From the NCBI GenBank assembly GCA_030737835.1, contig CM060849.1, forward strand, positions 16,644,334 through 16,708,333: 64,000 bases of DNA, read 5' to 3'. A program made the position numbers and the translations under genes. The number at the start of each line of letters is the position of its first letter. Positions within the stretch are counted from its first letter, which is position 1. Source of the DNA: Acorus gramineus (lineage: Eukaryota; Streptophyta; Magnoliopsida; Acorales; Acoraceae). The notes under the pieces are model-generated. The model saw nothing but the letters and a program-made list of their open reading frames with translations. It ran no database searches and had not been told where the DNA came from. Shown here one piece after another: positions 37,482 through 47,930 of this stretch.

Positions 37482-38284
37482 TGATGATGTAATCCTCGCC
37501 GCTCCTTCACATTATGTAGATATCTTTTACAAATTCTTTCAAAGAGGAAAATTATAACTTTGCAGGAAATTATGGGAATCAGGGTAGCTGATAGATATAA
37601 ATGTTTAGTCACTGTACAGTAATTTTTGCTGTGGCAATGCACAAGCAGTTTTGTTTATGCCAGTCTCTCTCCGCCTTTTCATTTTCTTATTTAATCTCAT
37701 TTTAAGCTATTCTTACTGGATTGTGTATTTACCACATTCATTGAGACAGAGGTTGCCTGAATAGGTGGTTGAAATTCATTGAATGAGATTTTTCTTTTGG
37801 TGCTGCCTATCCAAAGTTTTGGAGACCCAAACACATTGCCAACTAAGGTTTGCTGTCAATGGTTACTGCCCATGAAATCAAATACCAGTTTCCAATATTA
37901 TTACTCTATCGCATAATGCTTTGATGTGATGGTTACAAATTTTTGTTGTGTGAAATTGTCTATTGGATTTCAAAACAGGGCTTTGGATGTACGAGTTGTG
38001 TTTTTTTTTGTTAGATTAACCATGTGCAACAAAAGAGTCAGTCCTCTTCCCCTTAGTGGATGGTACAAAACGAGCGAGACTTGTAGTCTTATTTGCTTTG
38101 GAGCATAGAGTGTGATGATGAAGGGAATGACGTGTCTCCTTCTCTCTTGTTTTGTGTAGGGTATCTTAATTCATTGGGAATAAAGTTAAATAACTATCCT
38201 AGAAGGGAAATCGAATAAGATAATTATTTTTTGGTACCACGCTTATTTGGTCCTTTTTTTTAAAAAAAAAAAAAAAAAAAAAAA

Positions 38285-38830
38285 CTGAAACGGTAGACTT
38301 AATCCAAATCATTTCTTGTGTACTGTTTGAAATTTATATATCTCATTGACTTTTCTTAAAGTTCATGTAATTCTTTTAAAACATCCATGTAAATTCAAAT
38401 AACTTCTTGAATTTAAATTTCATTCAAAGATGAAAAATATTACGTAAATATTTCATTTGTTTAACTTTGATTAAAAACACAATATACTTAAAACCTCTAT
38501 AATTTGTTAAAAAATATAAAAAAATTTCTATGAATAAAGATTTTATCCCTCTGAATAGATTATAAAACCCTATCCAAATGGATAAAATAGTCATTTATAG
38601 AAGATTTTTAATACTTTTAACACATTGTAGGGTTTTTTTTAGTATATTGTCTTTTCAGATAGGGTTAACAAAACAAAATATTTACTTAATATTCTTTATC
38701 TGTCAACGAAAATTTAACTCAGGGGGCTATTTGAATTTACATAAGTGTTTTAAGTGGTTTATATGAATTTCAGGAAAAGCTATAGGGTTACATGGATTTC
38801 AGACAGTTTACAGGAGGTTATTCCCCATAG
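38285..38830. mobile_element. Fold-back element with arms of about 270 bp, copy 1
   Basis: The left arm (about 38285-38555) is the approximate reverse complement of the right arm (about 38560-38830). For example, AACACAATATACTTAAAACC pairs with the segment around TTTTAGTATATTGTC, and ATCCCTCTGAATAGATTATA pairs within the centre. Related to 39230-39680. Non-coding. It lies about 800 bp downstream of the UPL gene. Confidence 0.7.
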
Positions 38831-38900
38831 AATTAATGATATATTTGGCAAGCCAAATAAACCAAACTAGTGCGGGAACAAAAATATGTGACATAGCCTA

Positions 38901-39131
38901 CAGCCTCGTTTAGATACGAGTTTAGATAGATTCTGCATTTAAAAAGTTAAAAATTCTCAAACTCAGATCCAAACACATTTTCAATGTTTAGCTTTTCAAA
39001 CCACAATCTTCCTTTTTTAGGTAAAAAATTCTTGCGGTTGAAAATCTAGTAATACAACGCTTTTCCAAAGCTGAGTTTGACATATGATATTCTAAAAATC
39101 TTAGCATCTCAAACTCACATCCAAATGCAGC
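38901..39131. mobile_element. MITE, same family as 59913-60141
   Basis: Runs parallel to the ALDH6B2-intron element through AACTCAGATCCAAACACATT, TTTCAA and CTTGCGGTTGAAAATCTA. Inverted ends GCCTCGTTTAGATACGAG and CTCACATCCAAATGCAGC. CTA flanks both sides. It sits between the two fold-back elements. Confidence 0.65.
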
Positions 39132-39229
39132 CTACATCCAAGTGGATTTTTGTTCCCACTATCAATTGTTTAAGTGAAAGAAAAACAGATCATGAGATGA
39201 GTTTCATGCCTACTGAAAAACATAAATAA

Positions 39230-39680
39230 AGAAAGGATAACCCCCTGAATAAAATTTATGTTATCAGATAATGAATATTTTGTGAAAATTCTGTTTGGTT
39301 AACTCTGGATAAAAATACAGTATACCAAAAATATCCTACAATGTGTTAAAAATGCAGAAAATCATCTATAAATGACGATTTTACCACTCCAGATTGGGTT
39401 TTATAATCTATTCAAAAGGGTAAAATTGTTTTTTTCATAAATTTTTTTACATTTTTAATACATTGTAGGGGGTTTTTAGTATATTGTGTTTTTAATCAGG
39501 GTTAACCTAACAGAATATTTACAAAATATTCATTATCTGTCAACATAAATTTCATTTAGAGGGTTATTTGGATTTATTAAGTATTTTAAGGTGGTTATAT
39601 GGATTTCAAGAAAAGACGAGGGGTTATATGGATTTTAGTCGGTTTATAAGGGGTTATTTGAATATTTCCCTTTTTTAAAT
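39230..39680. mobile_element. Fold-back element, copy 2 (related to 38285-38830)
   Basis: Palindromic like copy 1, with shared text CTACAATGTGTTAAAA, TATCTGTCAAC and GGGTTATTTGGATT. The left end GGATAACCCCCTGAATAAAA mirrors the right end GGGGTTATTTG. Confidence 0.65.
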
Positions 39681-39896
39681 GCTTTTTAGGACAGAGTGTA
39701 TCATTTTCTCTCATATTCTGTGATGATTTTTGTGTGACGAATTGGAGACAGTGGTCCCCCCCTCGTTAACGATAATCCTATTAAAACACTGGAGATCAAT
39801 GAAGCCGGCTGCGCAGTTCACTATAGGCATTTCAGTATATAATATTATATATGTGGGTTTTCTTTTCTTTTTTTGGGTTTTTCTTTTCTTTCCATT

Positions 39897-39920
39897 CCCC
39901 CCCCCCCCCCCCCCCCCCCC
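39897..39920 (+). repeat. Poly-C tract, 24 cytosines
   Basis: Uninterrupted C24 next to a TTTTC-rich tract. It lies in a segment whose right flank (GCATAGGTTACATTCGCCTG) is partially repeated at about 40267-40310. Confidence 0.85.
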
Positions 39921-40322
39921 AAGATGGCCTTTCATTGGAGTTGCATAGGTTACATTCGCCTGTAAATATATCCTCAAACCAATAGATATAACAATACATA
40001 CATTTATATTTGATCTCAATTAGGTTTCATATTTTAAAAATATTGAGTGGTAGGGTGTTCCTATTTAGGGAATGGGCGTTATTACACTCGGTTTTTTACA
40101 GTCCAAAATACAGTCTTATATGTCTCGTTAGAAATCTATTGAAACGTATACCTCGTTAGACGATGTATATACTTTGTTAAATATTTTATTAAACTTACTA
40201 AAAATGAGAATGGAGCGATATAAATATATATATTTTTATAACGGAGGGACCCACAAAGTTGTCCTTACGATTGAGCTGCATAGGCTACCTTTACCTGTAT
40301 ACCCCCAAACCCATAGTAAGCA

Positions 40323-40812
40323 TGTCAATTATTTAAAAAAATATCTGTATCTGATCGGAATTCGTATCTGAAAATGCAGAAAATATCCGATATCCGAAAA
40401 TTCGTATCCATATCCGAACCAAATATCCGTATCCGAACTGTTATTTTATTTATATATGTTAAAATTAGTTTCAACCTTTAGATGAAAATCCAATGGTTCA
40501 TGATCTAGGACAAAACATAAACATATTTAATCATGTTGGATACTTGTTTAACTATATTAGGATTTGTATTTTTATGTCTTTGGTGGATATCTATTTAACT
40601 ATGTTAGGACTTAAGATTTTATAAATTCTTTATATTTTAATCTGGTTCAGATATTTCAGATATTATTCGAATTCGTATCAGGATTTTTGGATCAGATATG
40701 GATATGTGTTTTGGAATATCCGTTGGATATCAGATACGGATATTTTTTCAAATATCTAATTTGAATACGAATACGGATATGACCTATCCAATTCATATCC
40801 GTCTGATTGACA
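40323..40812. mobile_element. MITE with TGTCAAT/ATTGACA ends and GGATATC-rich arms
   Basis: Left end TGTCAATTATTTAAAAAAAT; right end CCGTCTGATTGACA. Both arms are crowded with ATATCCGTATCCGA-type motifs and their complements. About 490 bp, non-coding, same family as 21159-21276. Confidence 0.65.
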
Positions 40813-41188
40813 AACCTACCCACATATATACATAAAGGTTAAACCAACGTCAAGGCCAAACCCATGTAAACCTTTACTATTGTGCTGCCGTGGTCCTTGA
40901 TGGGTAATATTACGTATGTTGAGATGCTGCAACCCACTTAGGATAACAGGAAAACAATTGAATAAAGGCATTGAATCACCATCTGACATGTCTTTCATTG
41001 AGCATGCACGTTTCAGGCCTCAATTAGGGTTTTTGATGGCACATCACTGAACACACAGGCCTTTTGTAATCCACGTTTCCCTTCAGTAATAATGAAAAAT
41101 CTATATTTGACATTTTATGTATTAATTATTTATTCAGTGGTTCATGTAAGCGTGTTGCGTGGGTACGACACCAAAAAAAAAAAAAAAA

Positions 41189-41962
41189 GGAACGGAGGCT
41201 CGTATACCCACACCATTAAATTATTACTCCACACTAAATAAAATATTAAAAAATTTATTTACCCACACCATTAAATTATTACTCTACACTAAATAAAACA
41301 TTAAAAAATTTATTTTTTTTTTCTTTTAAAACAAGTAAACACAACCTATCCCACTCTTGTCGAGCCTCTCCGCCATGCGTGTTTGATATCGAGAACCCCA
41401 CGACATCCTCTTCTTCCCTCCTCTTCAAGAAGAAGACCCACCTCTCTGCCGCCTCCGCCTCCTGGCGCTCCGCCCACTCTCCGCTTCCCTCACCTCTGCC
41501 GCCCTCCTCCTCCTCATGTCCACCGAAACCCACCTCCCGCTCAGCCTCTCCATTGCCCTCCTCGTGAGGGCCATCGTCCTACTCGCCTTCAAGAGGGCAA
41601 GCCTCCATCGGTGCGATGGACCATCAGAGGGGAGCGGGAGAGGAGACCCATAAAAAAAATCCAAGTTTGTGAAGGAGGGCTTGCAAATTAATCTACAACA
41701 ACGGAGACTTCTATGATGATCGGTGGTGGTGCTTTCGCCGAGGACCGGCGATGGTAGCTGGGAGGGCTAGGAAGGAGAACAACCGCGGCCCGCGGGGGAG
41801 AAGAAGGGAAAAGAAAAACAGAGAGGGTGAATGGGTGATTGGGGTGGGTTTTCACTGTTAAGTATGGAAGGGTAGGTTTAGTGAGTGATTTACAAAAATG
41901 AAAGGGGTGGATCAAATAACGGGGTGAATTTTTTAATATGTGGTGTGGATGTATCCGTCCCC
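41189..41962. mobile_element. TIR element with an embedded GC-rich fragment (Pack-TIR/Pack-MULE-like)
   Basis: The left end GGAACGGAGGCTCGTATACC, then CACACCA, and the right end (complement) GGGGACGGATACATCCACAC, then CA, are similar. Both sit in poly-A, so an 8-9 bp all-A target duplication is possible. The left arm has a tandem 55-bp repeat (about 41208-41317). The interior (about 41340-41830) is strongly GC- and codon-like, with open frames of 60-100 codons in several frames on both strands, against an AT-rich surround. The source gene was not recognised. Confidence 0.55.
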
Positions 41963-42204
41963 AAAAAAAATTGTTCTGGCCTTTTGTAGTCCCATCAATA
42001 TCAAATACTTAGTTACTTAGTTACATCATGCACTCACATTAACAAAATATTATATTTATTTTTTATAAAAATATATAACTAAATAGAAAATATATATAAC
42101 ATTTTCAAAAAAAAAAATCCGTTTTGTAATTGCCCATGCAAGTTGTTTTGGATAATGTTAAGAAAAGTCTTACATGAAACTTCCCTAGTTGTCTCCACAT
42201 ACAC

Positions 42205-43135
42205 TGTTATAAGAGAATTTTGCATATATACTCTTGATAAATTCTAATTTTAAAACAATACCACTGAAAAAATCAACAGTACAAAAATACCCCTTAAAAC
42301 CTTTAAGTGAGTGCAACCGTACCCATACACCACACTTTGTGAAGAACCCTGGATTAATTATGGTTAAAAAATCTAACTTCACATGTATATTGACTCAAAT
42401 GTTCTTACTGATTATGGAAAATGGTTTTTTGCATGTATACTCCTCTTAAAACCCATATTTTTGGAATTACCCATCTTATTTCCAGCATTATATAAATACC
42501 TTTGAAATTTTAATAAATCGTACAAATTTATCCCCCCGTCAGTCGCTGTTAGGAACGCAGACCAAATTATGGTTAGATTATTAAAACTACCATGTAAAAT
42601 GACTAGTTTATCCCTCACTTACACCTCTCAAACAATGAGGAGAGAAGGTTGAAGGAAGGCCGATGAAAGAATTAGGGTTCAACACTTCAAATAGAGAGTG
42701 AGGAGGGCATTTTGGACTATTTGCATGTGGGTATTTTGAACTATTTACATGTAATCAATAGTGGCTAATAAAGATATTCCAACCGATTCTCAGAGGCATT
42801 AACCTCAAGGGCAAATTAAATTTGCATGATATATTAAAATTTCAGAAGTATTTATATAATGGTGGAAATAAAATGGATAATTCTATAAAGACGGGTTTTA
42901 AGAGGGGCATATATAGAAAAACAAAAACTCACTTCAGATAACCTGAGGGTACATAGGTCATTTGAACGCGTAAAACAGAATGAAAACAGAGAATATTAAC
43001 CAATAACCATACAGGGGTACAATTGCACTTACTTAAAAAAACAATTAAGGGGTTTTTTTGCACTGTGGATTTTTTTAAAGATAATTTTAAAAAATTAAAA
43101 TTTAACAGAAGTGTATATATATATATATATGCAAA
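42205..43135. mobile_element. Nested inverted-repeat element of about 930 bp
   Basis: Outer arms of about 115 bp (42205-42320 and 43010-43135) share, in inverted orientation, TTTTGCATATATA, CAGTxCAAAAA and ACCCCTTAA. Inner arms of about 130 bp (42425-42555 and 42780-42915) share CTCTTAAAACCC, ATTATATAAATAC and TGAAATTTTAAT. No coding capacity. A partial relative lies at about 60740-60930. Confidence 0.7.
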
Positions 43136-44829
43136 AATCTCTTAAGAAAATGATTGCCATATCACTTGAATTTTCACTGCATGGATACTATTCCACCTAA
43201 ACGGTCTGGTGATGCACTCATAAGTCATAAGAACAACCATCCATCCATCCATCATGAACAGGGGATTTGGCATCAACAACAATGACTCATCAGATGATTA
43301 CATGTGACATCCAAGCTGTTAAAACAGTGTCGTTTTATTGAGGGGGAGGGAAACGAACCCTCATAAGAAGCCAAACAACAAACAAAATGTGTTTTTATCT
43401 CGTTTTGTTTTTGGGGGGAAGTTTCAGCACTCTTTTATGTCCCCACTTTCGAAACGTAAGGCAGAGAACAAAACAAAACAGAATTTTAGTTTGTTATTCC
43501 CTTCTATTATTTGGAATGTAACGCCTTCATGATGACATCTCCTCTGTTGAGTAACGTTATCGGAAATACTGATATATTTAGTCAGTCTTAGGGTTCAATT
43601 CTCATTCTTTTTATGCTAGGGTTTCTTGAAAAACTGCTTTTACAATCTTTTATTCTTGTGTTTATTTTTTTATGTAAAATTTATTCTTTTACAAAATATA
43701 TTAAAATTGAAATTTTTGTCTTGAGACAGTAAACAATCCACTTATAAGTATATATTTCTTATTTCCATTTATACAATATTAATGGACTTCAATGATGCTA
43801 ATTTCTTATACATATGTAGTTGTCCTTAAAAAAAATCCACTTTCCTTTTCTCACATGTTTCACAATTTTTTTGTTTTTTGAAAACAATGTATTGTGTATA
43901 ATTTTAGAGCAAATTTGTTCAAAGTTTGGAAATCAAATATTAAATATGTACACCTAACGAAAAAATATTAATTAATTACATATATGCATATATTTTTCCC
44001 ACAAGGAAAAAAGGTACCATAATCTATGTATGTATATTGTAGTACACACACTATAAGTAATTGGCAGTTCCCACTATACACTCCTATACATAATTCAATG
44101 CATGCAATACATACACCTATGTAAATATAAATGGCAGTGGCATTTAAAAGGCCCTAAATTTAGAGGCCTAAATAGGTTGTTATTCATGAAAAAAAAAAAC
44201 AATTGAATTTATAGTCATAGTAGATGATAAAGGTGATACATAGGAGAAGGTTAGATTTGAAATAGGTGCAGCTACAAGCATTGGGAAATACATTAAAATA
44301 AGAGATTTATTTCTTTGCAGATTTGCACAGCAAAAAAAAAAAAAAGGTTGGCCAAGTACTTATACTGGCCTGAGTTTGCAGCAGCAGCACTAAGTGTGGT
44401 AGGGTGAACCACCTGTTCACTTCAGATCCTTCTTTGATGCACAGTGTGAGAGAAAGAACAATAAAGTGCTGTGCAATCACAGCAATTCCTCCACAAACAC
44501 AGAAACTAACAACAAAAAGAGCACTAATATATCTCGTGTTTGTTTCTTTTTGTTTTTGGGTTGGTATGGAAAAAAAATGATGCACAACTTGGCCAGGAAT
44601 TAAAACCAATGCTTTGAGGAAGGAATGACTCTCTTGGGGCCTCTTTGTTAACTCTAGATAAGAAGGAGGTTCCTATCTAGGTACTTCTATGAAACATTAG
44701 TTACTTTTATAGAATGAAAAGTGTGTTTGAATTCATTAGCATTAGCATTGAGAGTGTGTGCCATTTAGGATTAGTTTAACGTTCATTCTCATTTTCTTTT
44801 CTGCTAGAAACATCCATGAATTGCATTGG

Positions 44830-44831
<2 letters not shown>
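43136..44831. other. Intergenic, no gene seen
   Basis: AT-rich. The longest open frame (44307-44609, minus strand) has no family features. Simple motifs only. Confidence 0.5.

Positions 44832-44893
<62 letters not shown>
44832..44893. repeat. (AT)31 microsatellite
   Basis: 62 bp of perfect alternating A/T. Likely polymorphic. Confidence 0.95.
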
Positions 44894-44896
<3 letters not shown>

Positions 44897-45821
44897 TAAA
44901 TGAATTATCATTTTAGACCAGACTACCAAATTGTCCCTTAAAGTTGTTATATTAAGTTGTTTGATTATGGTTTGTATTTAATAAGAGACGAGATCAAGTT
45001 ATGACTCAAGATTGACATACTTCTATATAAAATTGATATGTGAATACTTCACATGTCTATTCACATGTCTAAAGTGTGATGACTTCTTAAAAGAATTTTT
45101 ATGTTGAACGAATACTTTATGAGCCGCCCACAAATTGAACCATTCGAGTGAATCAAACTCTAGTAAGCTTGGTTTGATCCTTATGAATGGCTCATTCTCC
45201 CATGCATGCTCAAAGGAAATCAAACATATATTATTCAAAAGGAGTCAATACAAAATACTCTCTCTTTCTCAAAAGCCTCAAATTCGTTCACAAATGACAG
45301 ACACAATATTCAATTGCTCTTTCAAACCATCACTTTTTCAGGCCACCAAATCATGCTATATTGCAACTAATTATTATGGAAACCTATCTATACCTAGGAT
45401 GAGCTAGTGAGGACTTATTTTTAATAGAGTTATACACTTTTATTGTTTGTCATAGCCTGGGATCTTGAGTCAGTGATAGATGTGAGAGTTCTGAGGGACT
45501 TCACACATCACATAAAAACAAACCAAAGATACGGATATATAGTACGTTCCATTAATAAATTAAACAGTCTGATCGAATTCTATAACAGATTTGCAACATA
45601 CACATAAAAATTCAAAAAACCAACAAAATCCGAGAACCCATACACACATTTAAAGAGAATCCCACACATTCAGGACAGATATCCAAAGGTATATCTACTA
45701 TTATTAAATTCTAAAATTGACACTTTTCATTTCAAGAATCCATGCATGTTATTTTTTTTAAAAAAAAAATTCTCAAAATAATATTAAAAAAGAGATTAAC
45801 ACTTATATATATATATATATA

Positions 45822-46798
45822 GCACAGTTGTAGCCACCCCCATTATTTATCCTACTCACCCCATTTATTTAAATAAAAATCTTATATCTAATTCATCCCA
45901 CGAGTTCGACATAAACGATGTCTTGTGATTAAAATTGTTCGACATAGATCATGTCGTGGGAACCAGAAATCTTAGTCACATTTTAATTCCAATTCGACAT
46001 AGACAATGTCTTCTTTGTTTAAGGTGCTTCGACATGGATCATGTCGATTGAAAACTAAAAATCTTAGTCTGTTCCTGTTCGACATAGATGATGTCTTATG
46101 TGTTTAAGTTGTTTCGACATGGATTATGTCGAACAGAGACCAAAAATTTATGATATGTGATAGACATAGTTACAGTTGACGAATTGATACCAGGTTGACT
46201 CTTATATTGACAACTTAGATTTACTTTGATAATAAAGTGTTAAAATATTTGATGTAATCAAATCTTATTGAATTATAATGTTTGTGATACAATCACCAAC
46301 ATGTTTAATTATCTCATGAATCTAGAAAATAAAAGTGGGTTCACATTGTTTGTGTTAATATATTATAACCAATGACCACATATCACTTTGTTTGACTTTG
46401 TTCATGAAGGTCAATTATTCGTTCAACACATTCCAGCCCTCCAATGTTTTTGTCGGTTGACGACACTGCAAAAAACAATCATCTTACACTTAAATGAATA
46501 TAGTTTATCATATGCATGCGTAATAAAGTAGAGCAAAAAAATTATTACATCATACGTACATTATAATTCACGATCGACATAATCTATGTCGAATCACCTT
46601 AATTAAATATAGAAGGCATCGTCTATGTCAAGCTGGAAATAATATTTCTGGTTCCCGATCGACATGATTCATGTCGAATAATCTTAATCACAGAAGACAT
46701 CGTCTATGTCGAACTTATGGGATGAGTTAGATATAAGATAAATTAATTTCTTTATGGGGTGGATAGAATAACTTGTTGTGGAGTGGCTATAACCGCGC
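45822..46798. mobile_element. TIR element of about 980 bp with arrays of a palindromic GACAT-N4/5-ATGTC motif
   Basis: Termini GCACAGTTGTAGCCACCCCC (left) and, complemented, GCGCGGTTATAGCCACTCCA (right) start inverted arms of about 200-320 bp. The left arm carries six, and the right arm four, copies of a 20-bp motif of the type TTCGACATAGATGATGTC(TT or GA). The middle (about 46140-46550) is non-coding AT-rich DNA. The left end abuts an (AT) run. No transposase. Superfamily undetermined. Confidence 0.7.
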
Positions 46799-47248
46799 CC
46801 ATATAAGTATATGTGTAGAGAGAGAGAGAGAGTGAATTCTAAATTCATACCTACATATATAGATCCTGTATGTGATGTGATTCAACCACATATTTTATTA
46901 CACCCCCACCATTTCTTTCATTAATACCAATAATCAGTACTAGATCAATTCACAACGAAAGCAAAGAAAAAAGAAAAAGAAACACCCATTTCAGAGAAAA
47001 CCCTAATTGATCCCCACAAGAAAAAAAAAAGTTACAATGAATTAATTCATAAAAAAACACACAAACACACACACACGAAACGCAGAAACTTTGTTCTGCC
47101 CCTTCTCTGGAACTCTTCATAACCAAAAAAAAAAAAAAAAAAAATTCAGATTTTGGATTTCTTCCCTTCGTTCACTCACTCACAGTACACACACAAAAAA
47201 AAAAAAAAACAAACACAATACGAGAATGTCATAGATCGAGCACGCTTT

Positions 47249-47827
47249 TCAAGGTAACGAAGTGAAGCGATGGAGGTCACTCCAACTCTGGATTGAACCC
47301 CAACTATTACAGTCATTGCAGCTGTTGTTGTTGCTGCTATTGTTGTTGTTATTGAACCCACCACCACCATTAATAATCCCACCATAACAAGTCCCACCCT
47401 CAAACACCCACTCCGCCCTCACCCTCTCCGCCGCCGCCATCTGCTGCTGAACCTTCCAGTACTGCAACTCCTCGTTCACCCCAACCGGCGGCTCCTCCGC
47501 CGACCCAGAAGACATGAAATGGTTCAAAAGGCCTCTCGGAAAGTCCATCGACAACGACGACGGCGTCGACAAAGTGGGTTGTTTGGATTTCTTGTTCTTG
47601 CGACATCCGCCGCCGACGGGGACGTTGCGGAGGGCGCCGCCTTTGGTCCAGTAACGGCGGCAGGTCTTGCAGAAGTGGCGGGGCTGGGAGAGGCTGTAGT
47701 TGTTGTAGTAGCAGAACTTTGTGTTGGGTGAGTCGCACCTTGGGCACTTCAATGGTGGGTGGTCCGGGGGAGGTGGGGGGCGGAGAGGTGGCGGTGGGGG
47801 TGGTCCGGTGGCTTCTTGGTTTAGCAT
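47249..47827 (-). CDS. Dof-type zinc-finger transcription factor
   Basis: Plant-specific DNA-binding protein that recognises AAAG cores. The Dof domain runs from about residue 27 to 77, with one zinc finger on Cys28, Cys31, Cys53 and Cys56 (C-x2-C-x21-C-x2-C) and the typical text [36 protein letters not shown] basic KNKKSKQ tail follows and may add nuclear localisation. The rest is low-complexity (Pro-rich N-terminus, Asn/Ser-rich C-terminus) and ends [11 protein letters not shown] chose the ATG at 47825-47827 (192 aa). The open frame extends 23 codons further upstream without an ATG, and the TATA box at 47924-47930 puts the transcript start near 47895. No intron is needed. I cannot assign the Dof subgroup with confidence. 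Downstream (to its left) is transposon-rich DNA. Confidence 0.88.
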   Translation of the reverse strand: MLNQEATGPPPPPPLRPPPPPDHPPLKCPRCDSPNTKFCYYNNYSLSQPRHFCKTCRRYWTKGGALRNVPVGGGCRKNKKSKQPTLSTPSSLSMDFPRGLLNHFMSSGSAEEPPVGVNEELQYWKVQQQMAAAERVRAEWVFEGGTCYGGIINGGGGFNNNNNSSNNNSCNDCNSWGSIQSWSDLHRFTSLP

Positions 47828-47923
47828 GGGTAGTTGAGGTTTGGGTGGGTGAGAATGGTGGGTGGTGGTTTGGGAGAGGCAATCAAAGGAGGTCAATTAT
47901 ATTGAATGGGTTCATACATGGGG

Positions 47924-47930
47924 TTTTATA
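47924..47930 (-). promoter_or_regulatory. TATA box of the Dof gene
   Basis: Reads TATAAAA on the minus strand, followed by CCCC. It is about 97 nt before the chosen ATG. An 8-codon ATG mini-frame only 4 nt downstream of it would lie before the expected transcription start. A (GA)n/(CT)n tract just upstream (about 47931-48007) is common in plant core promoters. Confidence 0.6.

Noticed and set aside
41340-41830. GC-rich island as an independent functional gene
   Set aside because: Several overlapping short frames on both strands, none with a complete domain; better explained as a captured fragment inside a TIR element.
44307-44609. 100-codon minus-strand frame with hydrophobic stretches
   Set aside because: No family match, AT-rich homopolymer run at its end, no promoter; hydrophobicity is expected of T-rich DNA.
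45905-46130. Regularly spaced short repeats that could suggest a CRISPR-like array
   Set aside because: Plant nuclear context, degenerate palindromic units, mirrored in inverted orientation at the other end; they are arms of a transposon-like element.
47902-47920. Upstream mini-frame MYEPIQYN before the Dof gene as a regulatory uORF
   Set aside because: Its ATG is only 4 nt after the TATA box, so it should lie before the transcription start.
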